This document shows positions 16,334-24,921 of a stretch of DNA of 39,888 bases, in pieces. Both the position numbers and the translations under genes were made by a program. Each line of letters opens with the position of its first letter. Position 1 is the stretch's first letter. This DNA is from Acidobacteriota bacterium (GTDB taxonomy: Bacteria; Acidobacteriota; JAAYUB01; JAMOQF01), in contig JAMOQF010000139.1 of assembly GCA_027064125.1 (NCBI GenBank), forward strand, positions 1 through 39,888, read 5' to 3'. The notes under the pieces were generated by a model, which searched no databases, had not been told where the DNA came from, and saw only the letters and a program-made list of their open reading frames with translations.

Positions 16334-17176
16334 ATGATAGTTTCAGTATCAAGTGGGAAAGGGGGAGCTGGAAAGACCACAATTTCTACCTCTTTATTCC
16401 TTTCATATGAAGGAAAGGTGGCAATTTTTGACTGCGATGTGGAAGAGCCAGATGTACATCTTTTTTTAAAACCTGAAATAGAGGATGAGAAAAGTGTTTA
16501 TGTGGAAGTCCCCGAATTGATTAAAAATAAATGTGATGGGTGTCATAAGTGTGCTGAAATATGTGAGTACAACGCCATAATGAAGTTAAAGGGTTCGGTG
16601 CTTATTTTTGAAGATCTCTGCCATAGTTGTGGTGGCTGCTTTCGTGTATGCCCCAGAGATGCTCTTTTAAGGAAGAAAAAGGAAATTGGAAAGATTAGAT
16701 ATGGAACTGTTGGGAAGGGGAAAAAATTTGTTGAAGGTAAGTTAAATATTGGTGGAACACTTACCACCCATTTAATAAAAGAGATGTTAAAAGAAGTTAG
16801 TTCTCCAATAACAGTAGTTGATGGTCCCCCTGGAAGTAGTTGTCCTTCGGTTTCCATAATGGAAAAAAGCGATTACATAATTTTTGTGGTAGAGGCAACT
16901 CCCTATGGAATAAGTGATTTTAAAAGAATTTTTATGGTGGCAGAAAAATTTAACAAAGAGATGGGTATTGTTATTAATAAGATTTCGGGAGATATAACGG
17001 AACTTAAAGACTTTTGTGCAGATAAGGGAATAGAAATTTTATTGGAAATTCCCTTTGACCTTGAGATTGCTAAAAGTACATCAAGGGGGGAAAATTTAAT
17101 AGAAATTAATCCAGGATTTTTAAAGGAATTTAAAAGAATATGGGATGTGATAATTGGAGGTACCCATGGAAAATAA
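16334..17176 (+). CDS. MinD/NBP35-type P-loop ATPase with inserted 2x[4Fe-4S] ferredoxin domain (1)
   Basis: Deviant-Walker ATPase of the MinD/NifH group. SSGKGGAGKTT (6-16) is the Walker A motif with the signature Lys, DCDVEEPD (33-40) is switch I, and VVDGPPGSSCPS is Walker B/switch II. Between them sits a bacterial ferredoxin insert (about 60-110) with Cys67/70/73/77 and Cys96/99/102/106, enough for two 4Fe-4S clusters. In the ORP system of Desulfovibrio such ATPases partner the NifX-like metal protein; the same pairing here suggests cluster insertion or relay, but that is inference. AAGGAGG SD. It overlaps the next, paralogous gene by 11 bases. Confidence 0.9.
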   Translation: MIVSVSSGKGGAGKTTISTSLFLSYEGKVAIFDCDVEEPDVHLFLKPEIEDEKSVYVEVPELIKNKCDGCHKCAEICEYNAIMKLKGSVLIFEDLCHSCGGCFRVCPRDALLRKKKEIGKIRYGTVGKGKKFVEGKLNIGGTLTTHLIKEMLKEVSSPITVVDGPPGSSCPSVSIMEKSDYIIFVVEATPYGISDFKRIFMVAEKFNKEMGIVINKISGDITELKDFCADKGIEILLEIPFDLEIAKSTSRGENLIEINPGFLKEFKRIWDVIIGGTHGK

Positions 17177-18035
17177 ACCCAGGGAAATAGTCATTGTTAG
17201 TGGTAAGGGTGGAACTGGAAAGACAACTCTGGCAATAAATTTATCCACAATAGTTAAAGATAAACTCATAATTGACTGTGATGTGGATGCCCCCAATATG
17301 CATATTTTGTTAAAACCAGAAATTTTAAGGGAGGAAAAATTTTTTGGTGGGTATAGGTACAAAATTGATGGTGAGAAATGTGTTGGATGTGGGGTGTGTT
17401 ATGATGTGTGCAATTTTGATGCAGTAGTTAAAAAGGAGGAGAAGTATGAGATAAATGAAATCAATTGCGATTATTGTGGTGTGTGCCATCATTTCTGTGA
17501 ATACGATGCTATAGAAAAGGAGGAAAGGCTTTCAGGATATTTTTACCTTTCAAAAACGAGATTTGGGGATTTTTTACACGCAAATTTAATTCCCGGAGAA
17601 GAAAATTCCGGCAGACTTGTGGCCAAAATAAGGGCGGTTGGGCGGAAACTTTTCTCAGATAAAAAATATTTTCTGATAGATGGTCCTCCCGGAATAGGAT
17701 GTTCCGTGATTTCTGCAATAACTGGAACAGATCTTGTGGTTGTAGTTTGTGAACCAACTGTTTCTTCTATTCACGATTTGAAGAGGATTCTGGATCTTGC
17801 CAGCCACTTTAAAATTAGGTCGGCGGTTGTGATTAATAAATTTAACATAAATTCGTCTCTAACAGGTGAAATTGAAAATTTTTGTGGCGAAAGGGATATA
17901 AAGGTTGTGGGAAAAATTCCCTTTTCCCCCCACATTGTGGAAAGTTTAAAAATACTAAAAACATTAAAGGAATATGGTAGTGATCTCTTAAAAAATTATG
18001 AGGAAATATGGTATAATATTTCTTCTTTAATTTAG
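17166..18035 (+). CDS. MinD/NBP35-type P-loop ATPase with inserted 2x[4Fe-4S] ferredoxin domain (2)
   Basis: Paralogue of the preceding ATPase. VSGKGGTGKTT (11-21) is Walker A, DCDVDAPN (37-44) is switch I, and IDGPPGIGCSV is switch II. The ferredoxin insert has Cys72/75/78/82 and Cys101/104/107/111. The two proteins are similar over their whole length, so they could form a heterodimer; pairs of this kind are usual in ORP-type loci. The longest frame starts at TTG 17154, but GGAGGT at 17156-17161 is the Shine-Dalgarno for the ATG at 17166, which I use. That overlaps the previous stop by 11 bases. The stop TAG is 15 bases before the start of the NifX-like gene. Confidence 0.9.
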   Translation: MENKPREIVIVSGKGGTGKTTLAINLSTIVKDKLIIDCDVDAPNMHILLKPEILREEKFFGGYRYKIDGEKCVGCGVCYDVCNFDAVVKKEEKYEINEINCDYCGVCHHFCEYDAIEKEERLSGYFYLSKTRFGDFLHANLIPGEENSGRLVAKIRAVGRKLFSDKKYFLIDGPPGIGCSVISAITGTDLVVVVCEPTVSSIHDLKRILDLASHFKIRSAVVINKFNINSSLTGEIENFCGERDIKVVGKIPFSPHIVESLKILKTLKEYGSDLLKNYEEIWYNISSLI

Positions 18036-18050
18036 ATGGAGGGTTCACTT

Positions 18051-18425
18051 ATGAAAAAAATAGCAGTTGCCATAGAAGAGAACAATGGAAAAAACAGTAA
18101 AGTAAGTTTGCATTTTGGAAGGTGCCCCTATTATCTTTTTGTTACAATTGATGACAATGGGGGGAAAAACTATGAAGTTGTGGAGAATCCATTTTTTTCA
18201 AATCACCAGCCCGGAGTTGTCCCACAGTTTGTTCATCAGAATGAAGCCGATGTAATAATTGCAGGGGGAATGGGTCCCAGAGCTATTGAAATGTTTAAAA
18301 ATTTTGGCATTGAAGTTGTTACTGGATACGTTGGAGATGCAGAAAAGATTGTGGATGCCTATTTAAAGGGAGAAATAAAGGGGTACGCCCCATGTGAGCA
18401 TTCCAATAAGGAATGTGGAAATTAA
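18051..18425 (+). CDS. NifX-like metal-cluster protein, ORP-type (2)
   Basis: Second member of the dinitrogenase iron-molybdenum cofactor family in this cluster. MKKIAVAIEENNG opens it, VSLHFGRCPYYLFV contains the HFGRC loop, and QFVHQNEADVIIAGGMGPRAIEMF is the family's central motif. The C-terminal tail has extra Cys and His (APCEHSNKECGN) that could bind metal; the paralogue at 15911 lacks such a tail. An ATG at 18036 is in frame, but GGAGGG directly after it is correctly placed for the ATG at 18051, giving 124 residues. It is part of the 16334-18425 operon; the DUF4272-like gene starts 6 bases after it. Confidence 0.88.
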   Translation: MKKIAVAIEENNGKNSKVSLHFGRCPYYLFVTIDDNGGKNYEVVENPFFSNHQPGVVPQFVHQNEADVIIAGGMGPRAIEMFKNFGIEVVTGYVGDAEKIVDAYLKGEIKGYAPCEHSNKECGN

Positions 18426-18431
18426 TGAAGG

Positions 18432-19094
18432 ATGAAGGATAAAGAAAAAGAGGTTATTGATAAAATACTTTTTTACGCTCTTTTAAATAAGAGGGCATTT
18501 CTGGAGGAAAGGGGAAGTGAAAGTGAAATTGAGGAATTTTTAAATTCCCCCTTTGTATATTCTTTCAGGGAGTTTAAGGATGAAGAGTTTGGTGAAATTT
18601 TTTCCCTGCCTCCTCTTAAATGGAATACCGATGATCTCAAAAAAGGTTTCTGGATTTCTGAGAGAATAGGCGTTTTACTGTGGGGAATTAAATTAATTGA
18701 TGTTGTTCCTCCATTTGATACTCCATTTGATTTGAATCTGATTGATGAAAAACTTTCCCATTTGATGTCGAGAAAAACTTCAGAGAGTTTTTCCATTAGA
18801 AATAGAAGAGAACTTGTGAAGTTCTTTGAACTTGCCGATTTGTTTGAGTGGAGATCTGGAATGTACATAATGAAAAAGGAAAATGTATCTCCACCTCCTC
18901 CCTATACCTATGAATCCATGTTTAATATGATAATGGATAAGGCTTTTAAAACTGGAATTGTGGAAAGGAATGAGTGGGGAGATATCATTGTGATGGGAAA
19001 ACCCTTTGCGGAACTTACTGAAAAGGAATTTTTTAATGTAGCTGCAATTGTAAAGGAAAGAAAGAAGGCAATAGAATTTTTGTTAGAAGTTTAA
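18432..19094 (+). CDS. Hypothetical protein, probable DUF4272
   Basis: Soluble protein of 220 residues, mostly helical by composition. The middle section FWISERIGVLLWGIKLIDVVPPFD resembles the ERxxVLLWAL region I associate with DUF4272, a domain without assigned function. The end is charged (IVKERKKAIEFLLEV). No catalytic motif, signal peptide or membrane segment is visible. It sits 6 bases downstream of the second NifX-like gene and 3 bases upstream of a glycosyltransferase gene, so it is probably in the same transcript, but position does not reveal its role. The assignment to DUF4272 is from memory of the motif and is moderate. Confidence 0.62.
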   Translation: MKDKEKEVIDKILFYALLNKRAFLEERGSESEIEEFLNSPFVYSFREFKDEEFGEIFSLPPLKWNTDDLKKGFWISERIGVLLWGIKLIDVVPPFDTPFDLNLIDEKLSHLMSRKTSESFSIRNRRELVKFFELADLFEWRSGMYIMKKENVSPPPPYTYESMFNMIMDKAFKTGIVERNEWGDIIVMGKPFAELTEKEFFNVAAIVKERKKAIEFLLEV

Positions 19095-19097
19095 CAG

Positions 19098-20090
19098 ATG
19101 GATATTTTTTTTGATGTTTTAATTGTTACTTACAATAGCGGAAACACATTGGAAAAGACACTTATTTCCCTTGTTAACCAAAATTATACTGGTTTTAAAA
19201 TCTATTTGTGGGATAACAGTTCCAGAGATAACACCCTGGAAATAGTTGAAAATTTTGCAGAAACAATTAATTATTTCCATAAAAATGACGAGAATGTTGG
19301 TTTTTCAAAAGCGGTTAATGCTTTAATTGAAAAGAGTGGATCACCCTATTTAATCTTCCTGAATCCCGATGTAATTTTACCTGCTGATTTCTTAAGGAAG
19401 GTAAAGGGGAAACTCCTGAAAATTGATTCTGAAAAAATTATACCTGTTCCTAAATTGTTGAGATATGATGAAAACTTTAATTTTACAAATATAGTTGATT
19501 CCACAGGAATTGTTTGGAACCCCTTTCAGAGACATCTTGACAGGGGAAGTGGAAAAAGAGATGGAGAAAAATTTAATGTTGAGTGTTTTGTGGGTGGGGT
19601 AAGTGGAGCCCTTTCAATCTGGAAGAGAAGTGTTCTTGAGGATTTATCAATAACCATAGGTGAAGTGAAGGAATATCTTGACGAAGATTTTTTCGTGTAT
19701 AGAGAGGATGCAGATATCTCATTCAGGGCACTTATTTATGGGTATAAATTTAGATTTTTCCCTGAACTTGTTGCATATCACAAGAGAAAAGTGCTACCTG
19801 AGAGAAGGAAAATCCTATCACCGGAAATCAATTATCACTCCTTTAAAAATAGATTTTTATTTAGAATAAAAAATATTCCCATGTTAGTTTATTTTCTTTT
19901 TTTTATCCCCTTTTCCATAAGAGATATTGTAGGCTTAGTTTATGTGCTTTTTTTTGAAAGAACTTCCCTCAGAGCAATTTCCCATGTACTCAAAAATTTT
20001 AATAAATTTATAGCTAAAAGAAGAGAAATTTTTAAAAAAAGGAAATTAACTTCAACTGAAACAGCCTTTATTTTTGTTGGAAAATATTAA
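19098..20090 (+). CDS. Family 2 glycosyltransferase (rhamnosyltransferase-like)
   Basis: GT-A fold inverting glycosyltransferase. DVLIVTYNSGNTLEKTLISL (6-25) is the nucleotide-sugar-binding start, LWDNSSRDNT follows, and IFLNPDVILP carries the DxD-equivalent NPDV near residue 94. REDADISFRALIYGYKFRF holds the ED motif of the acceptor side. This combination is typical of rhamnosyl- and related transferases for surface polysaccharide. Two hydrophobic segments near the C-terminus (about 255-290) suggest membrane association. It lies 3 bases after the DUF4272-like gene and is the last gene before the repeat-filled gap. Donor sugar unknown. Confidence 0.86.
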   Translation: MDIFFDVLIVTYNSGNTLEKTLISLVNQNYTGFKIYLWDNSSRDNTLEIVENFAETINYFHKNDENVGFSKAVNALIEKSGSPYLIFLNPDVILPADFLRKVKGKLLKIDSEKIIPVPKLLRYDENFNFTNIVDSTGIVWNPFQRHLDRGSGKRDGEKFNVECFVGGVSGALSIWKRSVLEDLSITIGEVKEYLDEDFFVYREDADISFRALIYGYKFRFFPELVAYHKRKVLPERRKILSPEINYHSFKNRFLFRIKNIPMLVYFLFFIPFSIRDIVGLVYVLFFERTSLRAISHVLKNFNKFIAKRREIFKKRKLTSTETAFIFVGKY

Positions 20091-20206
20091 TTTTTCATAA
20101 AAGTTGTGTTTTGGATGCATATCCAGAATTTTGTGTCTGAAAAATTATAATAGGAAAAATATTTAATTACCAACTTCCTCTTCACACTTCATAGCAAAAA
20201 TTGAAA

Positions 20207-20547
20207 AAAGTGCCAGAAAAATCAAATTAAAGGTATCAGGCTAAAATAACCTCCACACAATCCCACTATGGGTTTATAGAAAAAAAGAGAAAGATTTTTT
20301 CTTTTTTGTCTGGCACTATTTGTTTTCAAAAAATTTTAGAAGGTTTTTAGGGCGGATAAATAAAAAAACAGATTAAGTTCCGGGAAAATAAAATGAATTA
20401 ATAAAAAGAATTAAGAAAATGGAAGAGGGGACAGACCTGAACTTGTAAAAAGGCAAAAAAGTAAAAATCATCAGACAAAACTTGATATTTAGAAAAAGTG
20501 TCAGGCAAGAAAGAGAAGAGAAGAGAGGAAAGAGTTGGTGTCTGGCA
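20207..20547 (+). repeat. Intergenic repeat locus B (degenerate)
   Basis: It lies in the 617-base gap between the glycosyltransferase and tRNA-Pro. It contains GTATCAGGCT (20233), the block CACTATGGGTTTATAG (20264-20279, identical to 29229-29244 in locus C), GTGTCAGGCAAG (20499) and GTGTCTGGCAAA (20538). A part near 20335-20385 resembles the GGCAAGTAAGA end of the locus A units. AGTGCCAGA (20209-20217) and its exact inverse TCTGGCACT (20310-20318) bound a ~110-base segment. It is more eroded than locus A. The remaining bases of the gap (20091-20206 and 20548-20668) show no gene. Confidence 0.65.
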
Positions 20548-20668
20548 AAATTAGATTATCTTAATAAATCTTATTTACTGAACACAAAATTTTTTAACCC
20601 CCGTGTCTTAAATAGTTTTTCATCAAAGCATTCATACAAAAATTTAACAGAATATCAATTTTGAAATA

Positions 20669-20697
20669 TTGACAAATTTTTAAAAAAGTGTTTTAAT
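20669..20697 (+). promoter_or_regulatory. Promoter of tRNA-Pro
   Basis: TTGACA (20669-20674), a 17-base spacer and TTTAAT (20692-20697) end 10 bases before the mature tRNA 5' end. This is a near-consensus housekeeping promoter. Confidence 0.75.
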
Positions 20698-20707
20698 TTT
20701 TCATTGT

Positions 20708-20784
20708 CGGGACGTGGCGCAGCCTGGTAGCGCACACGCTTGGGGTGCGTGTGGTCGGAGGTTCAAATCCTCTCGTCCCGACCA
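20708..20784 (+). tRNA. tRNA-Pro (anticodon GGG), CCA encoded
   Basis: It folds as a full cloverleaf. The acceptor stem is CGGGACG/CGTCCCG and the D arm GCGC...GCGC. The anticodon stem CACGC/GCGTG encloses TTGGGGT (anticodon GGG). The T arm is GGAGG/CCTCT around TTCAAAT, the discriminator is A, and an encoded CCA occupies 20782-20784. The gene encodes its own CCA, unlike the tRNA-Thr in this window. surE starts 21 bases later and may be cotranscribed with it. Confidence 0.97.
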
Positions 20785-20805
20785 TTTTTTTTGAGGGGTC
20801 CTCTT

Positions 20806-21588
20806 GTGTTAAATATCCTCCTTACAAATGACGACGGAATTTTCTCAGAAGGTCTTGACTTTCTTTATAAAGCCTTTAAGAATATTTCTTTAAATGGGGA
20901 GGAGATTAAGGTTACCGTGGTGGCACCTTCACAGGAACAGAGTGGGGCCTCCCATTCAATAACTTTAAATAGACCACTCAGAATTTCAAGGGTTGATGAG
21001 GATAAATACGCAATTGATGGTACACCTGTGGATTGTATTTTATTTGGTATTTCTGAAATTTTAAAAAAAATTCCCCATGTGATTGTTTCTGGAATCAATA
21101 GAGGAGCCAATTTAGGTGATGACACAATTTATTCAGGGACTGTTGCGGCCGCAAGGGAAGGATCCATGTACGGGGTACCTTCATTTGCATTTTCTCTTGA
21201 ACTTTCTGAGGAAATGAATTTCAAAGATGCTGCTGAAAATTCCGTTAAAATCCTTTCAAAGTTTTTAAAGAAGCCTCTTTTACCTTCGGGATTCTTTCTA
21301 AACGTAAATATTCCTTCAAAGGAGATAAAAGGAATTAAAGTAACACGGCTTAGCAGGAAATTTTCAAATCCCTTTGATAGTGATAAACCACTCATTTATG
21401 GGAACAACGATCCCCGTGGAAAGAAATACTATTGGATAGGGCTTGACAACAGTTTGTGGGATGAGACTGAAGATACAGATTTCTATGCCCTTACCCATGG
21501 ATATATTACCATTACCCCCCTGCATAGGGATCAGACATCTTATAACTTGATTGAGGCCTTGAAAAAGGAATTTGAGATCGGTGAATAG
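20806..21588 (+). CDS. surE: 5'/3'-nucleotidase SurE
   Basis: Metal-dependent survival-protein phosphatase acting on nucleoside monophosphates. [10 protein letters not shown] near the N-terminus supplies the metal-binding Asp pair, [10 protein letters not shown] the next ligand, and [25 protein letters not shown] the family signature with the metal-binding Asn. Length 260 matches the family. The frame is open back into tRNA-Pro, but the start is the GTG at 20806: GAGGGG (20793-20798) is correctly spaced and the protein then begins [11 protein letters not shown] as in homologues. It overlaps pcm by 17 bases. surE-pcm is a conserved stress-survival pair, also overlapping in E. coli. Confidence 0.95.
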   Translation: MLNILLTNDDGIFSEGLDFLYKAFKNISLNGEEIKVTVVAPSQEQSGASHSITLNRPLRISRVDEDKYAIDGTPVDCILFGISEILKKIPHVIVSGINRGANLGDDTIYSGTVAAAREGSMYGVPSFAFSLELSEEMNFKDAAENSVKILSKFLKKPLLPSGFFLNVNIPSKEIKGIKVTRLSRKFSNPFDSDKPLIYGNNDPRGKKYYWIGLDNSLWDETEDTDFYALTHGYITITPLHRDQTSYNLIEALKKEFEIGE

Positions 21589-22228
21589 GGACTTAAATCT
21601 CAAGAAAATCCAGTTGGTTAGTTCTTTAAAGTTGAGGGGAGCAATTGAAAATGGAGAGATAGAGAAAGCCTTTCTCGAAATACCCCGTGAAGAATTTGTA
21701 CCTGAAGAGGAAAAGGACCTTGCATATCTGGATTCTCCTCTTTCCATAGGTTTTGGTCAAACCATATCTCAACCCTTTATGGTCGCCTATATGACTTCTA
21801 AATTGAATCCACAAAGGGACGATATTGTACTTGAGATAGGTACTGGAAGCGGTTATCAGGCGGCTATTCTATCGAAACTCGTAAAGCGTGTATATACTGT
21901 TGAAAGAATTCCAGAACTTGCGGAAAGGGCCAAAAAAGTATTTGAAAAACTCAAATTGGAAAATATTTCGGTTAAAGTGGGTGATGGTACCCTTGGATGG
22001 AAAGAGTATTCCCCCTATGATAAAATAATTGTTACTGCAGGAAGTCCAGAAATTCCCCAATCACTTGTGGCACAACTTAAAGATGGGGGAATCATGGTAA
22101 TTCCCGTTGGAGCTTCTCCCTTTTTGCAGACTTTAAAAATTATAACAAAATCAGGGGATGGAAAAATAAGAGTTAAAGATGATATAAAATGTGTTTTTGT
22201 AAAGTTGTTGGGTAAGGAGGGCTGGTAG
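21572..22228 (+). CDS. pcm: Protein-L-isoaspartate O-methyltransferase
   Basis: SAM-dependent repair enzyme that methylates isoaspartyl residues in aged proteins. SIGFGQTISQPFMVAYMT is the family-specific substrate segment, DIVLEIGTGSGYQAAIL is SAM motif I, and VYTVERIPELAERAKK is post-I. DKIIVTAGSPEIP and LKDGGIMVIPVG complete motifs II-III. Length 218 is normal. The start is TTG 21572 or GTG 21581; neither has a strong SD, probably because translation is coupled to surE, which it overlaps. Thermophiles commonly keep this repair gene. Confidence 0.95.
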   Translation: MRSVNRDLNLKKIQLVSSLKLRGAIENGEIEKAFLEIPREEFVPEEEKDLAYLDSPLSIGFGQTISQPFMVAYMTSKLNPQRDDIVLEIGTGSGYQAAILSKLVKRVYTVERIPELAERAKKVFEKLKLENISVKVGDGTLGWKEYSPYDKIIVTAGSPEIPQSLVAQLKDGGIMVIPVGASPFLQTLKIITKSGDGKIRVKDDIKCVFVKLLGKEGW

Positions 22229-22831
22229 TTGATATTTAAATACTTTAGAAAATTATATGATTGGGTTATCAGTAAAGCGGATAGTAAATATGCCAGAAGC
22301 TTTCTCTTTGGCCTTGCCTTTGCTGAGGCATCTTTTTTCCCAATCCCACCAGACGTTTTACAGATAACCATGTGTGTTTCAAAACCGAGAAAATCATTTC
22401 AATATGCACTAATTGCCGCTTTTGGTTCAGTTCTTGGAGCTATCTTTGGATATTTTCTGGGATTAAAGTTATGGGAACTTATTTCTCCCTACTTTTTTCA
22501 ATACGTACCATCATTTACCCATGAAAATTTTATGAAGGTGAGCAAACTATACAACGAAAATGGCTTTGTGGCAGTTTTTACTGCTGCCTTTACCCCCATT
22601 CCCTATAAAGTCTTTACCATTTCTGCCGGGGTTTTTAAAATAAACTTTTTCCTCTTCCTACTCGCTTCAGCGATTGGTAGAAGTATGAGATTCTTTGCTG
22701 TAAGTGCCCTTTTTTATAAGTTTGGTGCTCCAATAAGAGATTTTATAGAAAAACGGTTTAATATGTTGAGCATTCTTTTTATAATACTTTTGGTCGGTGG
22801 CTTTTACATTATTAAATATATTTTAAGATAG
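22229..22831 (+). CDS. YqaA-type membrane protein (VTT/DedA superfamily)
   Basis: Integral membrane protein of the SNARE-associated VTT domain superfamily, whose DedA relatives act in lipid transport across the membrane. About five hydrophobic segments are visible. The diagnostic pieces are FAEASFFPIPPDVLQI (re-entrant loop with Glu and PIPPD) and TAAFTPIPYKVFTISAGVF, the YqaA version of the second loop. Start TTG at 22229 follows directly on the pcm stop, with GGAGG about 8 bases upstream. It sits between pcm and a GT2 gene in the long rightward run. Confidence 0.85.
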   Translation: MIFKYFRKLYDWVISKADSKYARSFLFGLAFAEASFFPIPPDVLQITMCVSKPRKSFQYALIAAFGSVLGAIFGYFLGLKLWELISPYFFQYVPSFTHENFMKVSKLYNENGFVAVFTAAFTPIPYKVFTISAGVFKINFFLFLLASAIGRSMRFFAVSALFYKFGAPIRDFIEKRFNMLSILFIILLVGGFYIIKYILR

Positions 22832-22839
22832 GGTAAGGT

Positions 22840-23550
22840 ATGAAACTATCTGTTTTAATTCCAGTTTATAACGAAATATCCACCATTGAGGAGATATTAA
22901 AGAGGGTAAAGAAAGCCGATATTGGGGAACTTGAAAAGGAAATTATAATAGTTGACGATTATTCCACAGATGGTACCAGGGAATTTTTAAAAAGATTGAA
23001 GGATGAGGATGGGAGTTTAAAGATTTTTTTCCATGAAAAGAATATGGGTAAAGGGGCTGCAGTGAGGACTGCAATTGAGAAAATGACAGGAGATATAGCA
23101 ATAATTCAAGATGCTGATCTTGAATATGATCCCAATGAATACATCCTTTTACTAAACCCCATATTAAAGGGTAAAGCAGATGTTGTATACGGTTCAAGGT
23201 TTATAACCACGAGGGAACACAGGGTTTTATATTTCTGGCACTATGTGGGGAATAAATTTTTAACCCTTCTTGGAAATATGTTTTCCAACCTGAATTTAAC
23301 TGATATGGAGACCTGCTATAAAATGTTTAAAGGTGATATTTTAAAAAAGATCTATCTTGAAGAGAATAGTTTTACCTTTGATGCAGAAATTACGATAAAA
23401 ATAGCGAGACTTAATTTGAGGATCTATGAAGTGGGTATTTCCTATCATGGCAGAAGTTATGAAGAGGGGAAAAAAATTACCTGGAAGGATGGAATTAAAA
23501 CCCTCTATGCAATTCTTAAATATTCCTTCTCCAGAAAGGTTACAAAGTGA
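22840..23550 (+). CDS. Family 2 glycosyltransferase, DPM1-like (polyprenyl-phosphate type)
   Basis: Transfers a sugar from a nucleotide donor, probably to polyprenyl phosphate. [19 protein letters not shown] (2-20) and [16 protein letters not shown] form the donor site. [13 protein letters not shown] (near 87-99) is the DxD motif typical of the dolichol-phosphate-mannose synthase subgroup. DVVYGSRF and [12 protein letters not shown] match the same subgroup. No C-terminal membrane segments, so it is a soluble, membrane-peripheral type. Its TGA overlaps the GTG start of the histidine kinase by 4 bases, so the two are translationally coupled. Sugar and acceptor are not determined. Confidence 0.9.
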   Translation: MKLSVLIPVYNEISTIEEILKRVKKADIGELEKEIIIVDDYSTDGTREFLKRLKDEDGSLKIFFHEKNMGKGAAVRTAIEKMTGDIAIIQDADLEYDPNEYILLLNPILKGKADVVYGSRFITTREHRVLYFWHYVGNKFLTLLGNMFSNLNLTDMETCYKMFKGDILKKIYLEENSFTFDAEITIKIARLNLRIYEVGISYHGRSYEEGKKITWKDGIKTLYAILKYSFSRKVTK

Positions 23551-24920
23551 AGGGTTCAAATGATAAGGATAAAATTATAAAGGAGTTGGGGGAATTAAAC
23601 AGGAAACTTTTAAACAGGGAAGAGGAATTAAAGAGAAGGGAATATTACCTTGAGGTATACAACAATATTGTTTCTGTTTTGATAAGATCTACAGAGTTAA
23701 AAGATGCCCTTCTGGATGTTTTGCACCTCATTTGTGAAGGAACCAGGAGTGAAATGGGGGTCATATACTTATATGATGAGAAGAGAAAACTTCTTTTTCC
23801 TTTTTCAGGTATAAGTTGCAGGGAGGATTTGCCTTCTTTTATGCCCGGTGAAGGGGCTGTGGGAATATGTGCCAGAGAGAAGAAGACTTTAATATATACG
23901 GATTTTGGTGATGAAACCCATTTTAAAATTTATCAGGAAAACGGGAAGGAAATATCTCCCAAAATTTTACTTCTTGTCCCCCTCTTGAAAAAAAGTGAGA
24001 TATATGGAGTTATGTTGATAGGTTCTCTGAAAACATTTTCAGTGGAAGATAAAAAACTTCTTGAAAGGATATCCATCCAACTTGCTATTTTTATAGATAA
24101 TTCCATGAAATTTAAAAAGATATTTGACCTTGCCAGGGAACTCAAGTCAAGAACTGAAGAACTTCAAAGAAAGTATGTGGAACTTGAAAAACTCTACTAT
24201 GAGAAGTCAAAACTCTTTGCAAGTATATCCCATGAATTTAAGACTCCTTTGAATTCAATAATTGGTTTTTCAAAAATTTTATTGAAAAAAACCCATGGCC
24301 CTCTAAATAAAAAACAGATGGAATTTGTAAATTACATCCATAAGAATGGAAAGTTACTTCTATCTCTTGTAGAAGATTTACTTCATATTGCAAGGATTGA
24401 AAGGGGAGTTGAAAAATTAAATATAAAGGATATTGACCTGAAGCAGGTTATCAGTGATTGTATAAACTCTCTATCTCCTTTAATTGAAAAAAAGGAAATA
24501 GAGGTTTCCATTATTGTAGATGAAGAAATAAGGAATAAAGTGAAGGCTGATGAGAAGAAAATAAGACAGGTTTTACTGAATTTACTCAGTAATGCAATAA
24601 AATTTTCTCCGCCTGGGGGAAGGATAGAGGTGGGAGCCTTTTTAGGTGAATATGGCGATGAAGTAAAAGTTTATGTTAAAGATATTGGGAGTGGAATTTC
24701 AAAGGATGAGATTAAGAAAATATTTGAACCCTTTTATAGGGGAGAAAAGAGTGAAGAAGGTACCGGGCTTGGATTGTATCTTGCCAGAAGATTTGTTGAA
24801 CTTCACAAGGGTAGGATGTGGGTTGAATCTGAAGAGGGAGTGGGAAGTACTTTCTTTTTCACATTGCCATTGAATTATGATTTAGAGGGTGGAACAAAAA
24901 TTGTCAGGATGAGGTTTTAA
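23547..24920 (+). CDS. GAF-domain sensor histidine kinase (soluble)
   Basis: Cytoplasmic sensor kinase. An N-terminal coiled-coil stretch (8-35) precedes a GAF domain (about 40-185), then a coiled-coil linker (190-222). HisKA follows with the phospho-acceptor His229 in [13 protein letters not shown], then HATPase_c with [16 protein letters not shown] (N box), [11 protein letters not shown] (G1), and [14 protein letters not shown] (G2). No membrane segment, so the signal is internal and sensed through the GAF domain; Cys63 and Cys91 in GAF are candidates for redox or ligand sensing but this is speculative. The GTG start overlaps the GT2 stop, and one base separates its stop from the REC-kinase gene. 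It probably phosphorylates the receiver of that neighbour. Confidence 0.93.
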   Translation: MKGSNDKDKIIKELGELNRKLLNREEELKRREYYLEVYNNIVSVLIRSTELKDALLDVLHLICEGTRSEMGVIYLYDEKRKLLFPFSGISCREDLPSFMPGEGAVGICAREKKTLIYTDFGDETHFKIYQENGKEISPKILLLVPLLKKSEIYGVMLIGSLKTFSVEDKKLLERISIQLAIFIDNSMKFKKIFDLARELKSRTEELQRKYVELEKLYYEKSKLFASISHEFKTPLNSIIGFSKILLKKTHGPLNKKQMEFVNYIHKNGKLLLSLVEDLLHIARIERGVEKLNIKDIDLKQVISDCINSLSPLIEKKEIEVSIIVDEEIRNKVKADEKKIRQVLLNLLSNAIKFSPPGGRIEVGAFLGEYGDEVKVYVKDIGSGISKDEIKKIFEPFYRGEKSEEGTGLGLYLARRFVELHKGRMWVESEEGVGSTFFFTLPLNYDLEGGTKIVRMRF

Positions 24921-24921
24921 A

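Noticed and set aside
15911-18425. Nitrogenase cofactor (nif) cluster
   Set aside because: NifX-like proteins alone do not indicate nitrogen fixation; no nifHDK, nifB, nifE or nifN is present, and the ATPases carry ferredoxin inserts unlike NifH.
20740-20805. Longer SurE start inside tRNA-Pro
   Set aside because: The frame is open into the tRNA and encodes a tRNA-derived peptide (MGCVWSEVQ...). The SD GAGGGG and homologue N-termini place the start at GTG 20806.
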